In this document: positions 45,756 to 54,701 of the stretch, piece after piece
How positions within the stretch are numbered: the first letter of the stretch is position 1
Layout of the letters: each line of letters begins with the position of its first letter
Assembly: GCF_002920575.1 (NCBI RefSeq)
Contig: NZ_PQSQ01000049.1
Location: forward strand, 1 to 57,345
Direction of reading: 5' to 3'
DNA: 57,345 nucleotides
Source of the DNA: Streptomyces sp. Ru73
GTDB taxonomy: Bacteria > Actinomycetota > Actinomycetes > Streptomycetales > Streptomycetaceae
Position numbers and translations under genes: made by a program
The notes under the pieces: generated by a model
Databases searched by the model: none
What the model was told of the DNA's origin: nothing
Seen by the model: only the letters and a program-made list of their open reading frames with translations

Positions 45756-45989
45756 ATGAGCACCGCTACACATGAGGAAGTCATCGCCCTCGAGCAGAAG
45801 GCGGTGGACCACGTAGAGATCGACCACACACTGCCCACCTCAGCCACCGGCCTCCACCTCGTCCTGTGCGAACCCCCGGGCGAGGACTGGGCCGCAGATG
45901 CCGTCCGCGACCCTTTCACCATCCATGTCCTGTGGGGCACCCCGGACGGCTGGGGCGGCGAGAAAGCGGGCACGGCGCTCGGCGGATGA
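45756..45989 (+). CDS. Small hypothetical protein
   Basis: This 77-residue ORF starts at ATG 45756 with GGAAGGA about 6 bases upstream (MSTATHEEVIALEQKAVDHV). It is acidic, has no signal peptide, and ends in a Gly-rich segment (WGTPDGWGGEKAG). I do not recognise the family. It lies alone in the accessory region, 190 bases before the DUF262 gene, so it may itself be a truncated gene. Confidence 0.45.
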   Translation: MSTATHEEVIALEQKAVDHVEIDHTLPTSATGLHLVLCEPPGEDWAADAVRDPFTIHVLWGTPDGWGGEKAGTALGG

Positions 45990-46179
45990 TCCGCTCCTTC
46001 CTGTTCCGGCAGCGCCGACGCACCGGGGAGCGTCGGCCATGAAGTGGTGCGGTGCTCGGGGCTGTCGAGTATGGACGGCCGTCACCCACTGCCCGCAGCA
46101 ACCTGAGGGCGCTTCGGCGCCGTTGCTCAGGAGACATATCCCGTACGGAGAACCGACGGGCCGACCGAAGAGGCACGGC

Positions 46180-48128
46180 ATGCAGATTTCGCAGATCCTG
46201 TACAAGATCGATTCGGGTGACATCGCCCTTCCGGAGTTCCAGCGGGGTTACGTCTGGACCCGCGACCAAGTTCGTGCGTTCTTCCAGTCGCTGTACCGCG
46301 GCTATCCGATCGGAGGGTTCCTCACCTGGAGCACCAAGGCGGAGAGCGCAAGCACCCGTGGGGACGGTCCGGAGAAGGACGGCACTGTACAGCTGTTGCT
46401 CGACGGTCAGCAGCGGGTGACCACTCTCTACGGCGTCACCCAGGGCCACTCACCTCGCTTCTTCGAGGGCAACCAGGCAGCACTGACCGGGCTGCACTTC
46501 AATCTGGAGACCGAGACGTTCGAGTTTTACGCCCCGGCAAAGATGAAGGACAACCCTCTCTGGGTCGACGTCACCGCCCTCTTCCAGGGCGGGTAGGCAC
46601 CCTGGTGCCCTCCATCACCGCGCTGGCCGAGGGTGACGGATCGCTCGTAGCAGCCTACTTCGAGCGCCTGAACCGGATCACGCAGATCAAGGACCGCAAC
46701 ATCCACATCGAGGAGGTCACCGGCGAGGACATGACCATCGATGTCGTCGTGGAGATCTTCAACCGCGTCAACTCCGGCGGTACAAAGCTCTCCAAGGGCG
46801 ATCTTGCGCTGGCAGCCATCTGCGCATCCTGGCCCGACGCCCGCCCGACCATGAACACCGCTCTGAAGAGCTGGTCGGACGCAGGTTTCACCTTCAAGCT
46901 GGACTGGCTGCTCCGCAACGTCAACGCGGTCCTGACCGGTGAGGCGCAGTTCTCCAAGCTGGGTGATGTCGAGGTGCCGGAGTTTCAGACCGGTCTGAAG
47001 CAGACCATCGAGTCCATCAGCTACCTTCTCAACGCCCTCGACGGCCGCCTGGGCCTCGACCACGGACGGGTACTGAACGGGCGGGCTGCATTTCCCATCA
47101 TGAGCCGTCTGCTGCATCACCATTCCGGCAAGTTCCCCGACGCCATGACCCGCGACCGGCTCTTCTACTGGTTCATCCACAGCTTTCTCTGGGGTCGGCA
47201 CACCGGCGCCACGGAAACCGCCCTCAACCAGGACCTCGAGGCGGTCGACGCCGGCGGCGTCGACCGGCTGATCGAGACTCTGCGGCAGGCCCGCGGGGGC
47301 CGACTGGAGGTCCGGCCCGACGACTTCCAGGGCTCCAGCATGGGATCCCGTTTCTACCCGTTGCTCTACATGCTGTCCCGAGTCCACGGGGCCCAGGACC
47401 TTGGCAGCGGGGTCCCGCTGAAGGACGGCATGCTCGGAAAGCTCAGCTCCCTCCAGGTGCACCACATCTTCCCCAAGGCGCTGCTTTACAAGCACGGCTA
47501 CAGCAGGGCCGAGGTCAATGCGGTCGCGAACTTCTGCTTCCTCACCCAGGACACCAACCTGCAGATCAGCGCCAAACGGCCGGAGGACTACCTGCCGGAG
47601 ATCACCCAGAAAGTGCCGGGTGCCCTCGAATCGCAGTGGATCCCCACCGACCCGAAGCTGTGGCGCATCGACGCCTACCGCTCGTTCCTTGCCGCCCGAC
47701 GCGAACTCCTCGCCGAGGCGGCGAACGGCTTCCTCACCAAACTGCTCGAAGGGCCGTCTCCCGTCGGCCTGACCGCACCCGCCGACGCCGCGGTCCTCAG
47801 GTCGGCTGCCGCTCCGGTACTCCCCGCAGCCCCCGACGAGGACATGCCCGGCCTGGCCCAGCTGTTGGATGACCTGCTGCGGCAGGGCTTCGCCGAACCC
47901 GAACTGGACAGCGAGGTGACCAACCTGGTCTCCGGCAGCCCCGTACTCGTGGCCACCGCGTTCTGGCCGCAGGGCCTGCAGGAGGAGGTGGGCGACCCCG
48001 TGGTCCTCGTGTCGGAGACCACGGCTGACGAGCAGGCCGCCCTCGAGGCAAGCGACTGCCGCGTCTTCCACAGCGTGGACGCCTTGCGTCGCTACGTCGA
48101 CAACATCCACGCCGACCAGGCGGCGTGA
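46180..48128 (+). pseudogene. DUF262 / HNH nuclease gene split by a one-base deletion
   Basis: The N-terminal part (46180-46596, MQISQILYKIDSGDIALPEF) holds the DUF262 core with QRGYVWTRDQV and the nucleotide-site motif LLDGQQRVTTLYG, and stops at TAG 46594. The rest is open one frame back from about 46590 to 48128 (507 codons from GTG 46605): VGTLVPSITALAEGDGSL, EIFNRVNSGGTKLSKGDLAL, then LQVHHIFPKALLYKHGYSRA, an HNH motif. A single missing base in GGCGG|GTA explains the break. DUF262 proteins include GmrSD-type restriction of modified DNA and other phage defences. The joined protein would be about 650 residues. Confidence 0.82.
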
Positions 48129-48474
48129 CGACGGCAGGGCTTCCGGCCGCGGAAATTTGGTGCAGGACGTGCCACGTGCTCCGGGCAAGCCGCCGCACGC
48201 CGGCTGCCCGGAGGCCCTGCCGCCCTCTTCGTCTTCCATGGATACGGTCGTCAGTGATGGCTGCCATCACGGCCCGTACCTCGGCGAGGGTGGCATCGGC
48301 CACGGCTCTCGCTCGCTCATGCCTCCTCGCCCGCTACCGGGATGCCTCTCGGTGCGGGGGTGGACCTCTCTCAAGAGCACTCCGCACCAGCCAGGGCACG
48401 GCAAGGAGGGCCGCAAACGCCACGAAGGCCCCAACCGTAACGTCGAGGCCCTCGTCTGCGTATCTTCAGCGAAG
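48129..48474. other. 346-bp gap between the DUF262 gene and tRNA-Leu
   Basis: On the minus strand, 48334-48465 reads VTVGAFVAFAALLAVPWLVR within an open frame, a membrane-helix remnant without a start codon. Nearby, AGGAGG precedes a 17-codon ATG frame (MSEREPWPMPPSPRYGP). Neither is a convincing gene. Confidence 0.4.
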
Positions 48475-48559
48475 TGTCCGAGGGGGGACTTGAACCCCCA
48501 CGCCCGATAAAGGGCACTAGCACCTCAAGCTAGCGCGTCTGCCATTCCGCCACCCGGAC
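48475..48559 (-). tRNA. tRNA-Leu (anticodon GAG)
   Basis: The 85-base class II tRNA folds well. The acceptor stem is GTCCGGG with CTCGGAC, and the D arm is GGCGGAATGGCAGACGC. The anticodon stem CTAGC/GCTAG surrounds TTGAGGT (anticodon GAG). There is a long variable arm, and the T arm is GGGGGTTCAAGTCCCCC. CCA is not encoded. Its 3' end faces the accessory region, the usual orientation for integration into a tRNA gene. Confidence 0.95.
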
Positions 48560-48870
48560 TAGGTGTCGTCGGCGCGGGCCTTGCCCGCGGCGACATGGAC
48601 AACAATACCAAGGTTTCGGAGTGGGTTTCACATCCGTATTCCGGGAGGCATAAGCAGGGCTTATGGGTGCGGGGGAGCGCCCCAGGCCGCGACCCCGCCA
48701 CGCGTTTGCGCTGGTCACGGAGTGTCGGCAGAGACGACACAGTTCGTAGCCGGGGTGGGAAGGCGGGGCCGGGAGAGCCCTGGGGCCGGCCGCGGGTGCG
48801 CTGCCGGGGGCGGGAGAAGGGTGGGGAAATGTTCGGGCGCGTGACCGGGTGATCACCGTACGCTCGGGGC
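48560..48870. other. Intergenic stretch upstream of tRNA-Leu and GNAT genes
   Basis: About 311 bases hold the promoters of the tRNA (minus) and the acetyltransferase (plus). GCGGGCCTTGCCCGC at 48575-48589 is a small hairpin near the tRNA 5' side. No gene is seen. Confidence 0.4.
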
Positions 48871-49473
48871 ATGAGTGTGGGGTCTGGTGATCTTGGTGGG
48901 AAGACCGAGGCGAACGTCGAGCCGGCCGGGGCGTTCCCCGACGGGTTTGTGGTGCGGCATCCGCGGCCCTCGGATCATGGGGTGCTGCAGGGGGCGCTGA
49001 CCGACTGGTGGGGCGGGCAGGGCGGTGAGGCCGGGGCGCAGCAGCGGCGGCTGTTGTTGCCGCGGCTGTTTCTGCAGCACTTCTCGGAGACGAGTTTTCT
49101 GGTGGAGGAGGCTGCGCCGGCGGGTGCGGAGGGCGGTACGGGCGAGGGGGCGGCGCTGCGGGCGTTCCTCATCGGGTTTCTGTCGCAGAGCGATCCGGAG
49201 ACGGCGTACATCCACTTCGTGGCCGTGCATCCGGAGGGCCGGCGGGGCGGGCTGGGCAGCGCGCTTTATCGCCGCTTCTTCGAGCTTGCCCGTGCGCACG
49301 GCCGGGCCCGCGTGCGGTCCATCACGAGTCCGGTGAACCGGAATTCCGTCGCGTATCACAAGCGGATGGGGTTCCGTATCGAGCCGGGTGACCGTGTGGA
49401 GGACGGGGTGGCGGTGCACACGGACTACGACGGTCCGGGGCTGGACCGCGTGTCCTTCGTGCGGGAGCTGTGA
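48871..49473 (+). CDS. GNAT family N-acetyltransferase
   Basis: This 200-residue acetyltransferase has a complete GNAT domain: FVVRHPRPSDHGVLQGAL (about 26-43), ETAYIHFVAVHPEGRRGGLG (beta4 and acetyl-CoA loop R/GxxGxG/A, about 110-130), and NRNSVAYHKRMGFRIEPGDR (about 155-174). The substrate is unknown; EDGVAVHTDYDGPG at the end resembles small-molecule or diamine acetyltransferases. It reads away from tRNA-Leu and converges on chorismate mutase. Its final codons have been duplicated into the tandem array that follows. Confidence 0.9.
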   Translation: MSVGSGDLGGKTEANVEPAGAFPDGFVVRHPRPSDHGVLQGALTDWWGGQGGEAGAQQRRLLLPRLFLQHFSETSFLVEEAAPAGAEGGTGEGAALRAFLIGFLSQSDPETAYIHFVAVHPEGRRGGLGSALYRRFFELARAHGRARVRSITSPVNRNSVAYHKRMGFRIEPGDRVEDGVAVHTDYDGPGLDRVSFVREL

Positions 49474-49561
49474 CCGTTCGCACGAGAGCTGTGACCGTTC
49501 GTACGGGAGGTGTGACCGTTCGTACGGGAGGTGTGACCGCCGTACGGGAGCTGTGACCGCC
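49468..49561 (+). repeat. Tandem 20-21-bp repeats grown from the GNAT gene end
   Basis: Units near sTGTGACCGTTCGTACGGGAG start at 49468, 49489, 49510, 49531 and 49551 (partial). The unit corresponds to the last codons and stop of the GNAT gene (REL-stop), so each copy repeats a TGA. The array occupies the gap before the chorismate mutase stop. Confidence 0.85.
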
Positions 49562-49579
49562 GACCCCGAGGGGCGCGCG

Positions 49580-49963
49580 TCAGCCGGCGTTCTCTTCCGC
49601 TTCTGCGTTCTTCGCGATCGCTTTGTGGTGGCGGACGACCTCTTCGATGATGAAGTTGAGGAACTTCTCGGCGAAGGCGGGATCGAGTTTGGCGTCCTCG
49701 GCGAGGCGGCGCAGCCGGGCGATCTGGGTGGCCTCGCGGGCCGGGTCGGCGGGCGGCAGGCTGTGCCGGGCCTTGAGTTCGCCGACCTGCTGCGTGCACT
49801 TGAAGCGCTCGGCGAGCAGGTGCACCAGCGCGGCGTCGAGGTTGTCGATGCTGCCGCGCAGGTACAGCAGCCGCTCCCGCGCCGCCTCGTCCGATACGGA
49901 GGCCGCGTGGGAGCGCGGGTCTCCGCCGGCCGTGGTCGGCGTGGCGGGCGTCCACTCGCTCAT
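49580..49963 (-). CDS. Chorismate mutase
   Basis: This 127-residue AroQ-type all-helical enzyme converts chorismate to prephenate for Phe and Tyr synthesis. Landmarks are LRGSIDNLDAALVHLLAERF (with the first catalytic Arg in LRGSID), CTQQVGELKARHSLPPADPA (Lys and Arg) and REATQIARLRRLAEDAKLDP, ending with FIIEEVVRHHKAIAK. The first 28 residues are a disordered leader. Length matches stand-alone actinobacterial chorismate mutases without a signal peptide. It stands apart (155 bases) from the ebo-type operon upstream. Confidence 0.93.
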   Translation of the reverse strand: MSEWTPATPTTAGGDPRSHAASVSDEAARERLLYLRGSIDNLDAALVHLLAERFKCTQQVGELKARHSLPPADPAREATQIARLRRLAEDAKLDPAFAEKFLNFIIEEVVRHHKAIAKNAEAEENAG

Positions 49964-50118
49964 GTCGTGTCGCCAATCTGGGTCGGGTAGTGCGTGATCG
50001 TGGGGCACACTACCCGGCCCGGACGAGGAGCACGTAAGGGACGGAACCGCCGTCTCAAGGAGTGGTTGCTCAGCGGGCTGCCCGGCGCAGCGGTCGCCCC
50101 TGCGGAGCCGGCGCCGTG

Positions 50119-51189
50119 CTATCCGCGCAGGTGGCGGAGGTAGGACGCGGAGCGGCGGGCCGTGCTGAGGGAGCCGGCGGGGTTGGCCGCGGGGTCCACG
50201 GCGTCGTCGCGCTCGACGAGCCAGTTGCGGTACGTGCGGCCGGGCAGCCGGTTCACGCGGCTGATGAAGCGCTGGTAGTCGATGTCGCCGTCGCCCACGT
50301 CGACCATGTGGTAGCCGTCGCGCGCCGCCTCGTCGTGCTCGCCGTCCTTGACGTGGAAGAGCGGGTAGCGGTCGGGTTCGGCGAGGACGTAGTCGAGCGG
50401 TTCGAAGGGCGCCGGGGTGCCGTCGGGGCGCTTGGAGAATCGGTACTGCGCGACGTACGCCCAGTAGATGTCCATCTCGAGCCGTACGAGACGGGGATCG
50501 GTCTCCTTCAGGAGGACGTCGTACAGCCGCACCTTCGGGTTGTCCGTGGCAAAGGCGAACTCGTTCGCGTGATTGTGCTGGTAAAAGTACATGCCGCGGG
50601 CCCTGGCCGCCGCCGCGTAGGTGTTGAAGTCGTCGGCGGCGCGCTTCCAGCCGTCCACGGTGTTGCCGTAGCGGTCGGGCGCCGAGGCGGTGCCGACGTA
50701 CGGCAGGCCGAGGGCCTCGGCGTCGTCGAGCACCTTCGTGAGATTGGTGGCGAAGGTGTACGCGTTGGGGTCGGAGGAGTAGTAGCCGACGTGGCTGCCG
50801 ATGCCGCGCAGCCCGTTGTTCTTCAGGAGCCGCTTCAGCTGGGCCAGCGTGATGGGCCCTGCCGAGCCCTGTGTGTAACCGGCGAACTCCACCTCGTCGT
50901 ATCCGTAGCGGGCCAGTTCCTCGAAGACTCTGGCGAAGCCGATGGACGAGGTCTGGTCGCGGAGCGTGTAGAGCTGGATGCCGAGGCGGCCGGGCGGGAC
51001 GACGGGGCCGTGGCCGCCGGCGGTCGCGGCGTCGGGGGCCCGGCCGGGCTGCGCGGCCTGCGCCTGCGAGGCGCCGAGGACGGCCGCCGCGGTGGCGCCG
51101 GCGGCCACGCCGAGGAAGCCGCGGCGGGCGAGGGTGCGGGCCAGTTCGGGGTGGCGGGAGCTGCGCGGGTTGGGAACGTCGCTGGTCAT
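50119..51189 (-). CDS. Tat-exported sugar phosphate isomerase/epimerase family protein
   Basis: This 356-residue TIM-barrel protein (xylose isomerase-like AP_endonuc_2 fold) starts at ATG 51189. The N-terminal ARRGFLGVAAGATAAAVLGA (about 22-41) with AQAA after it is a twin-arginine signal. Barrel motifs are GRLGIQLYTLRDQT, YGYDEVEFAGYT, YFYQHNHANEF, LVRLEMDIYWAYVA and LFHVKDGEHDE, giving the Glu/His/Asp metal set. It follows the EboF-type gene by 20 bases and ends the operon. It probably acts outside the cytoplasm on a sugar-like or polyol ligand; the substrate is unknown. Confidence 0.9.
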   Translation of the reverse strand: MTSDVPNPRSSRHPELARTLARRGFLGVAAGATAAAVLGASQAQAAQPGRAPDAATAGGHGPVVPPGRLGIQLYTLRDQTSSIGFARVFEELARYGYDEVEFAGYTQGSAGPITLAQLKRLLKNNGLRGIGSHVGYYSSDPNAYTFATNLTKVLDDAEALGLPYVGTASAPDRYGNTVDGWKRAADDFNTYAAAARARGMYFYQHNHANEFAFATDNPKVRLYDVLLKETDPRLVRLEMDIYWAYVAQYRFSKRPDGTPAPFEPLDYVLAEPDRYPLFHVKDGEHDEAARDGYHMVDVGDGDIDYQRFISRVNRLPGRTYRNWLVERDDAVDPAANPAGSLSTARRSASYLRHLRG

Positions 51190-51209
51190 GGTGGCTCCAG
51201 GGTCGATTG

Positions 51210-52640
51210 TCAGTGCCGTGCGGCAAGCTTGAGGAGCAAGGACTTCACATCGGTGGCGTCGAGGGGGGTGGTGAGCGTGCCTGCGGTGGAGCAGATCAGG
51301 ACGGGCCCGTCGTCCTCGTGGTCCGGAATACGCCCGTGACTGCCGCGCACGGGCTCGGGATCGAGGGGGACGACGGCCATGCGGTAGCGCATGCCGGTCT
51401 TCTTGCGGGCGAGCGCGGTGGCGGCGCGTAGCCGTACGTAGGGGTCGCGCGGGTCCATGAAGAGCTCGGCGGGGTCGTAGCCGGGTTTGCGGTGGATCTC
51501 GACCAGCTGCGCGAAGTCCGGCGCGCGTGCGTCGTCGAGCCAGTAGTAGTACGTGAACCATGCGTCGGGTTCGGCGACGGCGACGAGTTCGCCGGCGCGG
51601 GGGTGGTCCAGGCCGTGCTGCTTCTTGCCCGCGTCATCGAGGAGTTCGCCGAGTCCGGGCAGGTCGGCCAGGGCCTCCCTGGTCGCGTCGAGGTCTTCGG
51701 GGCGGCGTACGTAGACGTGGGCGATCTGGTGGTCGGCGACGGCGAACGCGCGCGAGGCGGTCGGGTCGAGGTACTCCATGCCGTCCTGTGTGTGCACCTC
51801 CAGCAGGCCGGCCCGGCGCAGTGCGCGGTTGATGTCGACGGGGCGGCGGGCGCGGGTGATGCCGTACTCGGACAGCGCGACGACGGTGACGCCGGCCGAG
51901 CGGGCGTCGTCGAGGAGGGGGGCGATGACGGTGTCGAGTGCGGCGGCGGCCGCGTGCGAACGGGGGTCGTCGGGCCCGTACCGCTGCAGGTCGTAGTCGA
52001 GGTGCGGGAGGTAGCTGAGGGTGAGGTCGGGGTGGCGCGTACGGAGGATGTGACGGGTGGCGTCGGTGATCCACTGCGAGGAGGTGAGGGAGGCCGTGGG
52101 CCCCCAGTAGGTGAAGAGCGGGAAGGGCCCGAGCAGCTCGGTGAGTTCGTCGTGGAGGGCGGGCGGCCGGGTGTAGCAGTCGGGTTCCTTGCGGCCGTCG
52201 GCGTAGTAGATGGGCCTCGGGGTGACGGTCCAGTCGACGTCCGCGCCCATGGCGTACCACCAGCAGACGTTGGCGACGGTGTAGCCGGGGTGGGCGCGGC
52301 GGGCCGCGTCCCAGAGCTTGTCGCCGCCGACGAGGGCGTTGTGCTGCCGCCAGAGGTGGACCTCGCCGAGGTCGCGGAAGTACCAGCCGTTGCCGACGAT
52401 GCCGTGCTGGGAGGGCGGCGCGCCGGTGAGGATCGTCGACTGGACGGTGCAGGTGACCGCCGGCAGTACGGTGCGCAGCGGGACGTACGAGCCGTCGTTC
52501 GCCAGCGCCTTGAGGTGCGGCATGTGGTCGAGGAGACGGGGGGTGAGGCCGACGACGTCGAGGACGAGGAGGGGCTGCGGCGGCGTGGTGCCGGCCGGGG
52601 ACTCGGTGGCGGCGCCGGTGCTGCTCTCGTACGGGGTCAT
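51210..52640 (-). CDS. eboF: EboF-type nucleotide pyrophosphatase/phosphodiesterase
   Basis: This 476-residue protein belongs to the alkaline-phosphatase superfamily, NPP branch. The first metal Asp is in LLVLDVVGLTP (about 28), the nucleophile Thr in LPAVTCTVQSTILTGAPPSQ (about 63) and a metal pair in YLPHLDYDLQRYGPDD. VVALSEYG and VADHQIAHVYV supply the remaining ligands. It has no signal peptide, so it is cytoplasmic. Its ATG overlaps the EboE stop (ATGA). In ebo clusters of cyanobacteria and pseudomonads the homologous phosphodiesterase accompanies EboA to EboE. The substrate is unknown. Confidence 0.88.
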   Translation of the reverse strand: MTPYESSTGAATESPAGTTPPQPLLVLDVVGLTPRLLDHMPHLKALANDGSYVPLRTVLPAVTCTVQSTILTGAPPSQHGIVGNGWYFRDLGEVHLWRQHNALVGGDKLWDAARRAHPGYTVANVCWWYAMGADVDWTVTPRPIYYADGRKEPDCYTRPPALHDELTELLGPFPLFTYWGPTASLTSSQWITDATRHILRTRHPDLTLSYLPHLDYDLQRYGPDDPRSHAAAAALDTVIAPLLDDARSAGVTVVALSEYGITRARRPVDINRALRRAGLLEVHTQDGMEYLDPTASRAFAVADHQIAHVYVRRPEDLDATREALADLPGLGELLDDAGKKQHGLDHPRAGELVAVAEPDAWFTYYYWLDDARAPDFAQLVEIHRKPGYDPAELFMDPRDPYVRLRAATALARKKTGMRYRMAVVPLDPEPVRGSHGRIPDHEDDGPVLICSTAGTLTTPLDATDVKSLLLKLAARH

Positions 52641-53833
52641 GGCAGCTCCTTGAGGCCGAGGCCGGTCAGCAGGTCGCGGGCGAGGGCGAGTTCGGCGGCG
52701 ATGCCGTCGGCGAGCCGGGCGCGGGTGCGCGGCCGCAGTTCGGGCGGCAGGGCCTGCCAGGTGTAGGTCTCGACCTCGAGGTGGTGGGTCCGGGGCGGCG
52801 CGGCCGGCCCGACGAGGCGGGCGAGCGTGTCCCGGAGCACCGGGAGGGTGGAGGTGAGCGGGGGCTCCGGCGGCGCGTGCAGCGGCACGTGGAAGTGGGC
52901 GCGCCAGGGGGTGGCGGTGGGCAGTTCCGTGCCGCTCCCCCGGTCAGCGAGAGCCTCGTCGAGGTCGTCGGTGGCGAGGAGTTCGCCGTGCGGGGTGCGG
53001 GTGCGGGTCTGGTGGAGGAAGCGCGGCTCGGCGAAGGCGCCGAGTGCGGCGCGGACGTCCGCGCGCTCGGGCTCTTCGGCGTGCAGGGCTGCGGACAGCT
53101 GGGACTTGATGACGGGGATGCCCGCGTCGGCCAGGGCGTCCAGCGCCGGGCCCGGCGCTTCGAAGGAGGTGGCGAGGTGACAGGTGTCCACGCAGACGCC
53201 GATGCGGTGGGTGGGGATGTCCGGTGCGCCGGTCAGGGCCTCGACCGCGTCGGCGAGGGTCTCGATCGTGCAGCCGGGCTCCGGCTCCAGCCCGACGCGG
53301 ATGCTGCGGCCGGTGGTCTCCTGGAGTGCGTCCAGGCGCACACCGAGCTGGCGGAGCGCGTCCAGCGCCGTCGCACGCCGGTGCTCGTCGAAGTGCGTGC
53401 GCCAGGCGAGCGGGAGGGTGGAGATCGTGCCCTCGACCGCGTCGTCGGGCAGCAGTGCGGTGAGCAGCCGGGCGAGGTCGGCGGTGTACTCCAGCCGGGC
53501 CGGCTCGGTCCAGTCGGGCCGGTAGACCCGGTATTTGACGTGGCTGTCGCCGAACCCCTCGTACGGGAAGCCGTTCAGGGTGACGACCTCCAGGCCGCGC
53601 GCGTCCAGCTCCTTGCGCAGCAGCCGGAGCGCGGCGGGGTCGGCGGTCAGCGCGCGGGCGGCGGCGCGGGCCAGCCACAGGCCGATGCCGAGCCGGTCGC
53701 GGCCGAGCCGTTTGCGTACGGGCTCGCAGTGGTCGCGCAGCTGGGCGAGCACGCCGTCCAGGGTTTCGGCCGGGTGGACATTGGTGCAGTACGCGAGGTG
53801 GACGGTGGAACCGTCGGGGTGCCGGAAGCGCAT
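52637..53833 (-). CDS. eboE: Metabolite traffic protein EboE
   Basis: This 398-residue TIM-barrel protein is related to sugar isomerases. It opens with LAYCTNVHPAETLDGVLAQL, the EboE N-terminus, and contains LEVVTLNGFPYEGFGDSHVK, VGLEPEPGCTIETLADAVEA, IGVCVDTCHLATSFE and TRTPHGELLATDDLDEAL with a late HLEVETYTWQALPPELRP. Conserved Glu, Asp and His residues would bind a metal. It lies between the TatD and EboF-type genes, 15 bases from the former. EboE proteins are linked to moving or processing a small secreted metabolite; the biochemical reaction is not established. Confidence 0.92.
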   Translation of the reverse strand: MRFRHPDGSTVHLAYCTNVHPAETLDGVLAQLRDHCEPVRKRLGRDRLGIGLWLARAAARALTADPAALRLLRKELDARGLEVVTLNGFPYEGFGDSHVKYRVYRPDWTEPARLEYTADLARLLTALLPDDAVEGTISTLPLAWRTHFDEHRRATALDALRQLGVRLDALQETTGRSIRVGLEPEPGCTIETLADAVEALTGAPDIPTHRIGVCVDTCHLATSFEAPGPALDALADAGIPVIKSQLSAALHAEEPERADVRAALGAFAEPRFLHQTRTRTPHGELLATDDLDEALADRGSGTELPTATPWRAHFHVPLHAPPEPPLTSTLPVLRDTLARLVGPAAPPRTHHLEVETYTWQALPPELRPRTRARLADGIAAELALARDLLTGLGLKELP

Positions 53834-53848
53834 GGGTCCGTCGCCTCC

Positions 53849-54697
53849 TCATTCCCCGCCGCGGAGGATGGAGTTGCCCTCGTGGAGGGCACCGGGATCG
53901 GCGATGTCGAGGGTGAGCCGGCCGCTCTGGCCGTAGAACGCGACGGGGTTGCGCCACAGCACCTGGTCCACGTCGTCGTCCGAGAAGCCGGCGGCGAGCA
54001 TGGCCTCGCCGACGTGCCGGGTCTTGAGCGGGTCGCTGCGGCCCCAGTCGGCGGCGGAGTTCACGAGCACCCGCTCCGTGCCGTGGACGCGGAGGATCCG
54101 CACCATCCGCTCGGGGTCCATCTTGGTGTCCGGATAGATGGAAAAGCCCAGCCAGCAGCCACTGTCAGTGGCGTCCCCTACCGTTGTCTCATTGAGATGG
54201 TCCAGGACGACACGATCGGGGGGCAGGTCGGATTCGCGCAGGACGTCGAGGGTGCGTTTGAGCCCGGCGGCCTTGTCGCGGTGGGGGGTGTGGACGAGAG
54301 CCGGGAGGCCGTGGTCCACGGCAAGCTGGAGCTGAGCGGCCAGGGCGTTGTCCTCGGCCGGGGTCATCGAGTCGTAGCCGATCTCGCCGACGGCGACGAC
54401 CGAGTCTTTTACGAGGTAGCGGGGCAAGGCGTCGAGGACGGGGGTACAGCGGGGGTCGTTCGCCTCTTTGGGGTTGAGCGCGATGGTGCAGTGATGGGCG
54501 ATGCCGTGCTGGGCGGCCCGGAAGGGCTCCCAGCCGAGGAGGGAGTCGAAATAGTCGAAGAAGCTCGCCGGTGAGGTCCGCGGCTGTCCCAGCCAGAAGG
54601 CCGGCTCGACGAGGGCGCGCACGCCCGCCGCGTACATGGCCTCGTAGTCGTCGGTGGTTCGGGAGGTCATGTGGATGTGCGGATCGAAGATACGCAT
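53849..54697 (-). CDS. eboB: TatD family hydrolase (EboB type)
   Basis: This 282-residue metal-dependent hydrolase of the amidohydrolase superfamily begins MRIFDPHIHMTSRTTDDYEA (ATG 54697, AGGAGG 9 bases upstream). The HxH pair is at residues 7 and 9, a bridging Glu in VVAVGEIGYDS, His residues in LPALVHTPHRDK and RVVLDHLNE, and the final Asp in VLVNSAADWG. This pattern fits EboB-type TatD proteins rather than the DNA-repair TatD. The frame is open upstream, but those codons overlap EboA. It starts 4 bases after the EboA stop. Confidence 0.92.
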   Translation of the reverse strand: MRIFDPHIHMTSRTTDDYEAMYAAGVRALVEPAFWLGQPRTSPASFFDYFDSLLGWEPFRAAQHGIAHHCTIALNPKEANDPRCTPVLDALPRYLVKDSVVAVGEIGYDSMTPAEDNALAAQLQLAVDHGLPALVHTPHRDKAAGLKRTLDVLRESDLPPDRVVLDHLNETTVGDATDSGCWLGFSIYPDTKMDPERMVRILRVHGTERVLVNSAADWGRSDPLKTRHVGEAMLAAGFSDDDVDQVLWRNPVAFYGQSGRLTLDIADPGALHEGNSILRGGE

Positions 54698-54701
54698 CGG
54701 G

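Noticed and set aside
46580..46610. Programmed frameshifting or stop read-through in the DUF262 gene
   Set aside because: No slippery site is aligned with the frame; a one-base deletion is the simpler explanation.
48157..48510. A 117-codon plus-strand frame ending in RGDLNPHAR
   Set aside because: Its end is the antisense of the tRNA-Leu T arm, a known source of false proteins, and codon use is poor.
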